Below, in pieces: positions 51,753 through 60,480 of a stretch of 64,000 nucleotides of DNA. The position numbers were made by a program, and so were the translations under genes. The stretch's first letter is position 1. Each line of letters begins with the position of its first letter. The DNA comes from Chitinophaga chungangae (GTDB lineage Bacteria; Bacteroidota; Bacteroidia; Chitinophagales; Chitinophagaceae), in assembly GCF_017742215.1 (NCBI RefSeq), contig NZ_JAGHKP010000004.1, positions 434,001 through 498,000 on the forward strand, in the 5' to 3' direction. Under the pieces are notes generated by a model. It saw nothing but the letters and a program-made list of their open reading frames with translations. It searched no databases and had not been told where the DNA came from.

Positions 51753-51845
51753 TTTGTCTTTTTTAAATGTTAACTAATAATGGTTTTACCTGTTTTTTCA
51801 AGACCGGTTAACTTGTTATTGCGCAATATTTTGATAAGTGGGTAA

Positions 51846-52319
51846 TTAAGGCTTTCCCATTTTCAGGTACTTTCGCTGCAGGAAAAACCCAATAAGGGAA
51901 ATAATCGTTAGGAAAATGTTCAGTGCCAGGTGTTGCGACCAGTTTAGCCAGCCAACTATGCCACCGCAGCTGCAAGGGAGATGTGGCATGGTCACCATGA
52001 GATAAGCGACATACCAGGTGAAGAATACCATCAAGAGAAAGGAGCCGAACAGACCCACCACGCGAGTTCTTTTAATAATTAAAAGAATGGATAGCAGGAT
52101 TTCCAGGCTTGGACCAACGATGGCAGCAAGGTTGGCATTTTTGTAGAATACGGGTGATTGCCGCATCTGAATCTGCAAACCGCCGAAATCCATTAGCTTA
52201 CTGACGGAGGTATGAAGCCATACGATTAGAAGAATGGCAACGATGGCTTCTACTGTCCATTTCCGGAGTTTCATGGGGCGTTGCGGGAGGGTATGGATGG
52301 GAATAGCTTTTTCTCTCAT
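51846..52319 (-). CDS. MauE/DoxX-type redox-associated membrane protein
   Basis: 157 residues from the ATG at 52319; a start at 52469 adds an improbable 50-residue leader, and Met16 is a further option. Four membrane helices (AIVAILLIVWLHTSVSKLMD, LAAIVGPSLEILLSILLIIK, VVGLFGSFLLMVFFTWYVAY, LALNIFLTIISLIGFFLQRK). The loop before the last has PCSCGGIVGWLNWSQH with Cys116 and Cys118, the hallmark of the redox subgroup. Family members are linked to disulfide formation or electron transfer for exported proteins. It directly precedes three cysteine-rich exported proteins. Confidence 0.85.
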   Translation of the reverse strand: MREKAIPIHTLPQRPMKLRKWTVEAIVAILLIVWLHTSVSKLMDFGGLQIQMRQSPVFYKNANLAAIVGPSLEILLSILLIIKRTRVVGLFGSFLLMVFFTWYVAYLMVTMPHLPCSCGGIVGWLNWSQHLALNIFLTIISLIGFFLQRKYLKMGKP

Positions 52320-52510
52320 GATTACCTGTGGGTTTATGGTGAAAATATTTGCCTTAAACAGTTGATTGATGTAATTATATATATACCATAAATTGCTTGA
52401 TACGAACTTTGTTGGGATACGGGTTTTTCTGACTCTGATTCTCAACGTGTCTTTTAAAGATTTATCCAAAACTAGGAGTTGTCACTGCAGAAAGATTTCA
52501 GGGTCAAAAA

Positions 52511-52553
52511 AAAGTTAAAAAAAAAAGACAACCAATGAGGCGGTTGTCTTTTT
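52511..52553 (-). terminator. Intrinsic terminator after the third SusD gene
   Basis: AAAAAGACAACC (52522-52533) and GGTTGTCTTTTT (52542-52553), 12 pairs around an 8-base loop. On the minus strand a long T-run follows (complement of the A-run before 52527). It isolates the SusCD operon from the MauE-like gene. Confidence 0.85.
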
Positions 52554-52572
52554 GTTAGAGATGTTAATGAGT

Positions 52573-53958
52573 TTATTTTTCCCAGCCGCTATTCTGCGAA
52601 ATTCCGCCCTGTTCAATAACGTCGTCCGGTATAGGAAAAGAATATTTATAGCTGTTGGGCTCAAGCGTGTATGTTTGACCAAGGACCTGTCTTGTAATGG
52701 TTTGTGCAAAACGGGGATCTTTATTCAGGCGTTTCAAATCCATCCAACGCACCCCCCTGAAGTTTAATTCCTTTTTCCGCTCTGTAAGAACAAGTTGAAG
52801 TGCTTCCAATTCTGTGTCGGCTTGCAGATCGATATAGGGGACGGATTTGCTCCACCGAGACTTAAGCAGAGTGTTGAGTACTTGCATGGCTTCCGGTATT
52901 TTGTTTAACCGTGCATAACACTCTGCCTGGATCAGGTATGCTTCATCTGTTGCGAACCCGTTAAATAAGTTGGTCGTAATGGCTTCATAATTCCCTTTAA
53001 ATGAAATAGCTCCAGTCGTAAGGGTCGATCTGTAAAAGACCGTTTTTCTGAGATCACCCGGTTGGTATTGGTCGAGATATGTTCTTTCAACAAGCGCGGA
53101 GGTTACTGCTCCATCAACAAAGTTACTATGAAGTAAGACCTCTGTATTATACCTGCCGATAGTGGTCCTGATTGAAGGTATTTTGCTGAAGTCGAGCAGA
53201 GTTGAGTTTTGTGCAAGAACGAGGTTGATGTTTCTGAGAGTTTCCTCATAGCTATCCATATAGAGATGGACCCGGGCTAAAAGAAATGCCGTTGATGCCT
53301 TGGATGGTCTTGTTAAGATGCTTACTTGTTGGGGAAGCAGCTTGTACGCTTCGTTTAGATCAAGCAATATTCTTTCGAAGGTTTTTTCGAGTGTGCTTCT
53401 TTCATTGGGTGTGGTTAGATCTGAAGTTTGCCTGAGCACTACTCCTGGAGAAGTAGCTGCGGTCGTTTTGTCGTAGGCCGCCGCATACGTTGTAGCCAAT
53501 TCAAAAAATACCCGTGCCCTATTAAAAAGCGCCTGTCCTTTGATGTTTTTCCATTCTATTGCTACCGAAGGATTGCTTGTGTCGATTTTTTCCAGGCCTT
53601 CGAGAATAACATTGTCTGTGAGGACTTTTGCATAGGAGCGATTCCAGGTTGAAACTTTATCATGCCGCACAGTTTTAGACCAGATATATGCATCTGTACT
53701 GGCTCCTTTGGGGAAAATCTCGTATCGTGCATCTTGCAGGTAATGCAGGTCGCTAGCAATTTCTCCCAACACGGGATATTGTTGGAACGTAAGCAAATTG
53801 TCCAAGAGGTTTTGGAAATCCGCCAATTTATCCGGCACAGTTGTCTGCTTGTCTGCTTTTTCATCGAACCATTCTTTGGAGCAGCCGGAGAGAAAGGCAG
53901 AAAGTAGCACCAAAATGAGGGATGTGGAAAGCTTGGAATATGACCTGAAATATGTCAT
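52573..53958 (-). CDS. SusD/RagB-family lipoprotein
   Basis: 461 residues, lipoprotein signal with Cys26 in FLSGC. SusD pattern: KLADFQNLLDNLLTFQQYPV, IKGQALFNRARVFFELATTY, EAYLIQAECYARLNKIPEAM, LTERKKELNFRGVRWMDLKR. It follows its SusC by 36 bases. It lies in the AT-rich segment and is followed by a strong terminator before the MauE/cysteine-rich cluster. Confidence 0.94.
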   Translation of the reverse strand: MTYFRSYSKLSTSLILVLLSAFLSGCSKEWFDEKADKQTTVPDKLADFQNLLDNLLTFQQYPVLGEIASDLHYLQDARYEIFPKGASTDAYIWSKTVRHDKVSTWNRSYAKVLTDNVILEGLEKIDTSNPSVAIEWKNIKGQALFNRARVFFELATTYAAAYDKTTAATSPGVVLRQTSDLTTPNERSTLEKTFERILLDLNEAYKLLPQQVSILTRPSKASTAFLLARVHLYMDSYEETLRNINLVLAQNSTLLDFSKIPSIRTTIGRYNTEVLLHSNFVDGAVTSALVERTYLDQYQPGDLRKTVFYRSTLTTGAISFKGNYEAITTNLFNGFATDEAYLIQAECYARLNKIPEAMQVLNTLLKSRWSKSVPYIDLQADTELEALQLVLTERKKELNFRGVRWMDLKRLNKDPRFAQTITRQVLGQTYTLEPNSYKYSFPIPDDVIEQGGISQNSGWEK

Positions 53959-53994
53959 GATGAATTATTTTTAAAGTATTCGCGAATGGAATTG

Positions 53995-56900
53995 TCAGAA
54001 ACTAACGGTTAACCCTGCTGCTACGCTCTTGGGAGGCGGAAGAAGATATCCTGTCAACTCGGGGTCGAGGTTGTATTTATTGGCACGCCATATAATGCCG
54101 AGATTGTTCGCGACAGCATATATGGAAATGCTCTTTAATACTGATAGTTTTTTGGTGATATTCTGCCCCAAATCGTAGCTAAGACGGATATCTTGCAACC
54201 TGATGTGATCTCCTTTTTCAACCAGTACATCAGAAAGACTGTAGAAATTATCTCTTGCCTGGTCTGGTGTTGCCGGTAGAGATGGAACGGTGGTCGAATT
54301 CTCGTCACCCGGTTTCTGCCAGCGGAGAGCATAGTCACCATGTCCCGAAAAATTGGCGTATATGTTATAGTAATTGACAGAAGTGCGGGTAAAGACGTAA
54401 TTGAACTTAAAGGTAATGTTACACGACAGCGAAACGTTCTTGTAACTGAATGTATTGATCAGCGAACCGAATACGCGGGGAGTTGTGCTGCCCAGGTAAG
54501 AAAGTTCCTCTGTTTTGAATTCCTCAATAAAGCTAGTATAGCTTCTCTTTTCGCCATTTACATTTGCGGTAGGATCGCCGGTTTCGGGGTCAAGACCCCC
54601 AAATGGGAATGCAAATATTTTTGCGATGGGTTTGCCGATTATTGGGGCATCGTATCCTGTTAAATAGGAAGCGGGCGTAATACCGCTTTGATCATAATGT
54701 GTAATTTTGTCAGTATTATAGCTCAGATTAAAGTTGGAAGTCCATTGGAGATCCTTCTTAACATTAACAGTATTTAATATAAGGTCAATGCCGCTACCTT
54801 TCATATTTGCGTAATTACCGGTATAGAAGGTCACTCCCGTTGTTGCGTCGATAGGAATCGCCCCGATCAGATTAATGCCCTTTTTCTTATAATATTCGAG
54901 AGAGCCTTGTACCCTGTTCGAGAGTAGCCGGAAGTCTATCCCGACGTTAAAAGTGCCGATTTTTTCCCAGGTTAAGCCAGGGTTCGGCGGGGTAGATATT
55001 ACCGCAGACGGCAGGTTGTGATAGGCATTGTCGGGAGCGTGTATCCTGGCCGTTGGCAACGATGTCGCTTTATTATTGAGATTCCCGTTATACCCGTATG
55101 TAATTCGCAGGTTAAGATACGATGCCCAGGATACCCTGTAGAAATTTTCGTCGGAGATCATCCATGAGATCCCGGTAGACCAGAGTGGTATCATTCTTTG
55201 ATTGCTTTTGGCTCCAAGGAAGTTACTTTTGTCTATCCTGCCGCTTGCGGTAATTGTATACCTGTCGTTAAAAGTATATGCCGCATTTCCAAGGAAGCTT
55301 TCAAACCGATTGAGGAAGCCTCTTTCGACGTCGCTAAGTGGGATTTTGCTTGAACCACGATAGCCGGAAGGCCTGAGTGTGAAAATGGTATTGTAATCCA
55401 TGTTGGTCGTTGAAATGCCTGTGGCAGGATCATACCCGTACTGGGTTCGCGAAGAACTGGAAGTCGCGGATTCACTGGATTCGTAAGCAAGAATAGCATT
55501 TACCCTGCTCCTTTCCCAACCTTTGTTGATATTTAACTGCGTCCGGATATTCCAGAATCTACCTTCTGTGTTGTTTGTATTGTAGATTGCGCCAAGCGGC
55601 ACCGGGTATATGGTTGCCCCTGTGGCGTCCTGGTATACGAAGTTGTTGATGAGGTTGCGGGTTCCATACATATCGAGGTTGGCAAGATCGCTTGTAATGC
55701 CTATTCTCTTCTCGTATTGACCTCTTACTTCTGCACTCATCCAGTCAATAAATGAAAACCTGAGATGCCCGCCCAGGCGCGTGCTGTATTGCTTGCTGGA
55801 GGCATTTTTGTTTCTTAGTTCCTCCAACGGCCTGTAATACCAGTCGAGTAATCCCGGAGCGCTCACTGTGTCGAGATATGCATCGCGCAAAGTTCCGATT
55901 GTCGGCACAGGCAAAGGTTTTCCACTCTCGTCCGCAAACCGTACATAAGGCGGGGTGAGGGATGTATTCCCAGTAGGCATGAAGCCGGAATAATCCAGGC
56001 CATTAGATTTACCGTTTGCCTGGGTATACACGATATAAGCTCCAATCTCTGTTTTATCAATAGGTTTGAAGGTGTTGTCGAACCGGAGGGTATAACGGCC
56101 GGCGTCGTTACGCTTGATATTTCCCCGGTTTTTGTCGTATCCGAAGGATAAATAGTAGTTATTCTTAAGAGAGCCCCCGCTGACATTGACATTGTATTGC
56201 TGATTTATTTCTGTTTGGAGCAGGTATTTGTTAAGATCATCGCGTACATCATGCGCCGAAAGCGCGTTGAGTTGGGCGTCGAGTTCCACCTGGGATATCT
56301 CCCCTCTTCGGTGTGCAAGCAATAGTTCCACAACAGCGGTGGTGGGTGCAAAATAGCCGATGGATGGATAGATATCGTCAAACGCATTAAATTCTCCTGC
56401 TTCGAACCTTTTTTTTTCAAGCTCAATCTCATCTTTTGAAGACATAAGATTTAGGTAAGAAAGATCCGGTTTTTCGATAAAGTTTACGTTAGTGTTAAAC
56501 CGGACTGTTGGCTTTTGATTATATGATCCTTTTTTGGTTTTAATAACGATAACACCGTTACCAGCGCGGGCTCCCCAGATGGAAGCAGATGCTGCGTCGC
56601 GAAGGACCGTTATGGACTCAATGTCGTTGGGATTAAGATTATTAAGCACTATTGCGCCTTCAAATGTTGTTTCGTCGTAGGGAAAGCCGTCCACTACAAC
56701 AAGCGGTTTCATATTTGCATTAATTGTACTGAACCCGCGTATACTGATATTGGTCTTAATGCCTTTCTCTGGTTTTAGGCTGCTGGTAACATTTATTAGC
56801 CTATCTAGGATATTTGTTGAAACGGTTCGGTTTAATATTTGATTATCAAGCTGAACGAACGAACCCGTGGCTCTTTCTTTCGGGATGTCCTGATAACCCG

Positions 56901-57555
56901 TGGAAAATACTTCAACTGACGCGATCTCAGTAATCGCGGAATCCAGCGGAACTCTTATTTCTGTTCTTCCGTTAATCTTAACCTGTTTAGTTTCAAATCC
57001 GACAGACGATATCACAAGTGTTGCGTTTGCGGGAACTCCCAAAAATGTAAATCTTCCTCTTGCATCGGCGCCCTGACCGCGTGGTAAACCTTTTAAGGTC
57101 ACAGTTGCTCCTGAAAGAGGATTTCCTTTTACATCCATCACAACACCCGAAACATTGATTTTAGGGACGCTGTCTGCTGCTATCTCAATCACTCCTTTCT
57201 CCGGCACCGCCCCCCCCTTACTCAACACTACTCCCCTATCCTTCACCCGCCAGCTCACATTCTTCCCTTTCAGCAACACGCCCATCACTTCCGTGAGCGA
57301 AGCTTTGGTAACGTTCACGCTGGCGGGAACGGAACCGTCTATAATGGAGCGGCCGTAGTAGAAAGTAAGCCCGGTCTGCTTTTCAATAAGTTTAAAGATG
57401 TTTTCAATTGGTTGGTTGACTACATGCAGCGTGATACTGGAAGTATCGTCGAGAATAGAAGAAGAGGCTGCCTGTGTTTTCAGGGTGAGCACAAGCAGGA
57501 ATAGAAATGCCCGCTTCGCCCACGTCTGGCAAAGGTAGTGTTGTTTCATGATCAA
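53995..57555 (-). CDS. SusC-like TonB-dependent receptor with STN domain
   Basis: 1186 residues. Signal segment (RAFLFLLVLTLKTQAASS), STN domain (about 40-110: ITLHVVNQPIENIFKLIEKQ, SLTEVMGVLLKGKNVSWRVK), carboxypeptidase-like domain (SGVVMDVKGNPLSGATVTLK), plug (KPLVVVDGFPYDETTFEGAI, ITVLRDAASASIWGARAGNG) and barrel ending VAAGLTVSF. The STN domain predicts signalling to a FecR anti-sigma factor, but the upstream sigma gene (57739-58314) is not followed by one. The only unpaired FecR is at 59330-60466, encoded divergently. The body is AT-rich; the last bases toward the N-terminus (from about 57180) look GC-richer. Confidence 0.95.
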   Translation of the reverse strand: MIMKQHYLCQTWAKRAFLFLLVLTLKTQAASSSILDDTSSITLHVVNQPIENIFKLIEKQTGLTFYYGRSIIDGSVPASVNVTKASLTEVMGVLLKGKNVSWRVKDRGVVLSKGGAVPEKGVIEIAADSVPKINVSGVVMDVKGNPLSGATVTLKGLPRGQGADARGRFTFLGVPANATLVISSVGFETKQVKINGRTEIRVPLDSAITEIASVEVFSTGYQDIPKERATGSFVQLDNQILNRTVSTNILDRLINVTSSLKPEKGIKTNISIRGFSTINANMKPLVVVDGFPYDETTFEGAIVLNNLNPNDIESITVLRDAASASIWGARAGNGVIVIKTKKGSYNQKPTVRFNTNVNFIEKPDLSYLNLMSSKDEIELEKKRFEAGEFNAFDDIYPSIGYFAPTTAVVELLLAHRRGEISQVELDAQLNALSAHDVRDDLNKYLLQTEINQQYNVNVSGGSLKNNYYLSFGYDKNRGNIKRNDAGRYTLRFDNTFKPIDKTEIGAYIVYTQANGKSNGLDYSGFMPTGNTSLTPPYVRFADESGKPLPVPTIGTLRDAYLDTVSAPGLLDWYYRPLEELRNKNASSKQYSTRLGGHLRFSFIDWMSAEVRGQYEKRIGITSDLANLDMYGTRNLINNFVYQDATGATIYPVPLGAIYNTNNTEGRFWNIRTQLNINKGWERSRVNAILAYESSESATSSSSRTQYGYDPATGISTTNMDYNTIFTLRPSGYRGSSKIPLSDVERGFLNRFESFLGNAAYTFNDRYTITASGRIDKSNFLGAKSNQRMIPLWSTGISWMISDENFYRVSWASYLNLRITYGYNGNLNNKATSLPTARIHAPDNAYHNLPSAVISTPPNPGLTWEKIGTFNVGIDFRLLSNRVQGSLEYYKKKGINLIGAIPIDATTGVTFYTGNYANMKGSGIDLILNTVNVKKDLQWTSNFNLSYNTDKITHYDQSGITPASYLTGYDAPIIGKPIAKIFAFPFGGLDPETGDPTANVNGEKRSYTSFIEEFKTEELSYLGSTTPRVFGSLINTFSYKNVSLSCNITFKFNYVFTRTSVNYYNIYANFSGHGDYALRWQKPGDENSTTVPSLPATPDQARDNFYSLSDVLVEKGDHIRLQDIRLSYDLGQNITKKLSVLKSISIYAVANNLGIIWRANKYNLDPELTGYLLPPPKSVAAGLTVSF

Positions 57556-57738
57556 ATTTTAACTGGTAATGCTAGTCCTTATTCTTAATGTCTATTGTAT
57601 GCCTGGAGCGTATACACATGACTGTTAGAAACGAATGAATCGGTTGACAGATTTTTTTAGATTTTTTATGACTGATAAAATCAATTTGCTTTCATACCGC
57701 TGCAGCCGGAGATGGGATCAACGGCTGCGCTACATATG

Positions 57739-58314
57739 TCAGAAGAGGAAAAACGAGAGGCCGATCAAAAGGCGTAACAGGTGCCGCATTTCTCGGAACG
57801 CATTCCGGGCCAGCGACAGCTGCGTTTTTATCGTATCCTTCGTAAGCCCCAGCTTTGATGCCGCTTCCTTGTACGATAAATTTTCATAGTAGTACATCTG
57901 TACCACTCTGCGCCGCTTAAATGGTAACTTGGACAGCAGGTACTGGATCTTGAAATCAAGGTCCTTCTGTTCGTCGATCGATACCGCATCCGGTGATGCG
58001 CCAATGTTCAGCAGGTCCGTTCCGCTGTTGTATTCGGTTTTAACGATATCGCTCCTGTCCGACCGGATGTACACCAGGCACCTGTTCCGGACAGACTGGT
58101 AAAGATACCCGCGGATATCTTCGATATTCCCCCATAGGTTAGGCGATGCGCACAGTTTCGTAAATACGTCCTGAACAGCGTCCTTCGCGTTTTCCTCGTT
58201 GTGCAGAAAACTGTGCGCATAATTGCACAGCGGCTTATGATAAGCCTTGAACACCGAGGTGAATACTTCCATGTCTCCTGCCTGCAGGCAGGACAGTACA
58301 TACGAATTGTCCAT
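57739..58314 (-). CDS. ECF-family RNA polymerase sigma factor
   Basis: 191 residues from the ATG at 58314 (MDNSYVLSCLQAGDMEVFTS); an in-frame start at 58407 adds a non-family leader. Region 2: FKAYHKPLCNYAHSFLHNEE, NAKDAVQDVFTKLCASPNLW, YLYQSVRNRCLVYIRS. Region 4: LPFKRRRVVQMYYYENLSYK, EAASKLGLTKDTIKTQLSLA. It lies 183 bases before the STN-type SusC with no FecR between. It diverges from another ECF sigma gene. Confidence 0.94.
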   Translation of the reverse strand: MDNSYVLSCLQAGDMEVFTSVFKAYHKPLCNYAHSFLHNEENAKDAVQDVFTKLCASPNLWGNIEDIRGYLYQSVRNRCLVYIRSDRSDIVKTEYNSGTDLLNIGASPDAVSIDEQKDLDFKIQYLLSKLPFKRRRVVQMYYYENLSYKEAASKLGLTKDTIKTQLSLARNAFREMRHLLRLLIGLSFFLF

Positions 58315-58514
58315 TCCGTAGCAAAGTTGAGGTAAAGGTGAACAAATAAGGGAAGATGGGAATTTCGGCTTAAGTATAACTTGAAGAAGTATTCTCAAAA
58401 CATACAAAAGTTGCGATTGAATTTGTTTCCGGTTCGCAATTCAAAAATGCAAAATAAAATAATAACAAAGGTTAACCGAATGTTAACTCAACAAGAAAGC
58501 ATCTGAGAAGGATT

Positions 58515-58547
58515 TTTGCTTGTAGTATTGTAACTGTATTAGGTTTG
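58515..58547 (+). promoter_or_regulatory. Full Bacteroidota-type promoter, TTTG-N21-TAGGTTTG
   Basis: -33 box TTTG at 58515-58518 and -7 box TAGGTTTG at 58540-58547 with a 21-base spacer. It would give a leader of about 190 bases before the sigma gene at 58746. Confidence 0.45.
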
Positions 58548-58688
58548 ACTGTTGTTTTCTTTGGTTAATTATCAGGAATTTTACCCATTCGTTTCACCCT
58601 TTTTTAACAAATTTGTGTCCACCGTTTTTTTACAAATTTCCCCCCGAAATCACCGTTTGTTAACAAGAAATAATGACTAACATGTTTG

Positions 58689-58696
58689 TATCTTTG
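58689..58696 (+). promoter_or_regulatory. Bacteroidota-type -7 element TATCTTTG
   Basis: Exact TAnnTTTG, 49 bases before the sigma ATG. The nearest TTTG upstream (58656-58659) is too far for a normal -33 box. Confidence 0.45.
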
Positions 58697-58745
58697 TACT
58701 GCGATCATACCGCAGTTGCAACATTTCACATAACCTGTTACTTTT

Positions 58746-59291
58746 ATGGACATGTTAAGCAAAGATGATCACAGGCTGGTAGCAGCCTGGAAAAACGGGA
58801 ATCAACAGGCTTTCAACGAGTTGTTCGGGAAATATTACCGGCCGCTCTGCAATTACGCTTACAGCTTTTTGCACGATCAGGATGCCGCTAAAGATATCGT
58901 ACAGCAGATCTTTACCGGTATGCTCGCCGGTAAACTCCACCTCCGCCTCGACGCTACCATCAAATCGTACCTCTACGCCGCCGTGCACAACCGCTGCCTC
59001 CGTGAGCTCGAAAATCAGAAAAGACGGAAATTCCATCTCGAACGTTACGCGCAAACCAGCCAGCATACTGATAACCAGCCAGATAACGAAGACAATTTCC
59101 ACAATCTCCGTAAACACATCTCCGAACTGCCCAGGCAACGCCGCGTAGCCCTCGAACTTTTTTACCTCGAAGGACATAAACAAATGGAAGTGGCCCGGAA
59201 AATGGGCATCGCCTTGTCCAGCGTAAAAACACACCTGCATCTCGCCCTTGCCACCCTCAGGGAAAAAATGCACAATTCACGTATTTACTGA
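58746..59291 (+). CDS. ECF-family RNA polymerase sigma factor
   Basis: 181 residues. Region 2: FGKYYRPLCNYAYSFLHDQD, AAKDIVQQIFTGMLAGKLHL, YLYAAVHNRCLRELENQKRR. Region 4: LPRQRRVALELFYLEGHKQM, EVARKMGIALSSVKTHLHLA. Similar in layout to the sigma factor encoded divergently at 57739-58314. Its FecR partner starts 38 bases downstream. No STN-type SusC follows, so the receptor that signals to this pair is probably encoded elsewhere, the divergent SusC being the nearest candidate. Confidence 0.95.
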   Translation: MDMLSKDDHRLVAAWKNGNQQAFNELFGKYYRPLCNYAYSFLHDQDAAKDIVQQIFTGMLAGKLHLRLDATIKSYLYAAVHNRCLRELENQKRRKFHLERYAQTSQHTDNQPDNEDNFHNLRKHISELPRQRRVALELFYLEGHKQMEVARKMGIALSSVKTHLHLALATLREKMHNSRIY

Positions 59292-59329
59292 TTTTTCACC
59301 CTTTAAGGGATAGTTTTGCATCTTATAGT

Positions 59330-60466
59330 ATGATGAAAGATAACTTGCGTTTATACGAGCTCCTGCTCAAACAGCATTATTACGGCGATCTCACACCGGA
59401 AGAAAGAGAGGAATTAAAGGCCTTCGAAGCCCTTAACCCACGCTTCTATGAATACCAGGCGCAAATTCAGCAGGTGCCCATCGAAGAAGCCCGTTCGTTT
59501 TCCGGGAATATCGACAGCGATGCCGCTCTTGAAGACGTGATCGCCCGGGCCAACCGCCTCCGCCGGAAAACCCGCGTCCGCAAAATGCTCGCCGGCACCG
59601 CCGCCGTGGCCGCCGCCGTTATGCTCGTTATTTTTCTCCGCCCGCAACAGGAAGTATCCGTTTACCAGGCCGCTCATACACCCAATCATTCCGGCGCTAC
59701 CCTTACCCTCGCCAGCGGTGAGCTGATCGCCATGAACGACACCGGGCGCCAGGCCATCGTTGCAGGAGTTACCACTCTCAATAATAATAACCGCTCGCTC
59801 ACATTCGCCGAAGGCGCCCCCGAAGCCGGCAACGGCCTCAATACGCTCACCGTGCCGGCCAAACTCGATTTCCAGATCGAACTGCCGGACGGTACGAAAG
59901 TATGGCTCAACAGCACCACCCGATTCCGCTTCCCCTTTCGCTTCAACGGCGATACCCGCGAAGTGTTCATCGACCAGGGCGAAGCCTATTTCCAGGTAGC
60001 GCAGAACGCCAACAAACCTTTTACCGTACACACGCCTTCCGGCCCCGTTAAAGTGCTTGGCACCGAGTTTAATGTAAACGCTTATACGGAAGGAAAAGTA
60101 ATTACCTCCCTCGTGTCAGGCAAAGTCGCCGTTTCCAGCGGCGCCCGCACTATCGAGCTCGCGCCCGGCAACGAAGCCGTGGCAAAAGAAGGAGAGCTGA
60201 TGAAGAACAAAGACTTCGACATGACCAATACCCTCAGCTGGCGCGAAGGCATTCATTATTTCAACAATGCCACCATCTCCGAAGTGGGCATAATGCTCAA
60301 ACGCTGGTTCGACGTGGAGCTTGTGATCGACAACCCGCACGCTGCTGCCGTGGAGATTCGCGGTAAATTGTTCCGCGGTCAGCCCCTCAATAATTTCATC
60401 ACCCAGATCAACGACACAAAACTCGTTACCTTCTACTGGCAGAACAACGAGCTTCACTGCCGGTAA
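59330..60466 (+). CDS. FecR-type anti-sigma factor
   Basis: 378 residues starting at MMKDNLRLYELLLKQHYYGD. Cytoplasmic part, one membrane span at about 87-103 (AGTAAVAAAVMLVIFL), FecR domain (VPAKLDFQIELPDGTKVWLN, REVFIDQGEAYFQVAQNANK, VLGTEFNVNAYTEGKVITSL) and C-terminal STN-like part (ISEVGIMLKRWFDVELVIDN). Partner of the sigma factor encoded before it. Its stop is 14 bases from the convergent stop of the fourth cysteine-rich gene, with no hairpin between. Confidence 0.94.
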   Translation: MMKDNLRLYELLLKQHYYGDLTPEEREELKAFEALNPRFYEYQAQIQQVPIEEARSFSGNIDSDAALEDVIARANRLRRKTRVRKMLAGTAAVAAAVMLVIFLRPQQEVSVYQAAHTPNHSGATLTLASGELIAMNDTGRQAIVAGVTTLNNNNRSLTFAEGAPEAGNGLNTLTVPAKLDFQIELPDGTKVWLNSTTRFRFPFRFNGDTREVFIDQGEAYFQVAQNANKPFTVHTPSGPVKVLGTEFNVNAYTEGKVITSLVSGKVAVSSGARTIELAPGNEAVAKEGELMKNKDFDMTNTLSWREGIHYFNNATISEVGIMLKRWFDVELVIDNPHAAAVEIRGKLFRGQPLNNFITQINDTKLVTFYWQNNELHCR

Positions 60467-60480
60467 CCAGCGTATAGCGC

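Larger units (their letters stand above)
58315..58745. other. Intergenic region between two divergent sigma genes
   Basis: 431 bases, AT-rich, without a supported frame. It contains two promoter-like elements for the rightward sigma gene (58515-58547, 58689-58696). No exact leftward TAnnTTTG was found. Confidence 0.55.

Noticed and set aside
46726..58745. AT-rich block as an integrated mobile element
   Set aside because: No integrase, transposase, terminal repeat or tRNA attachment site could be seen, so transfer is only noted as a possibility.
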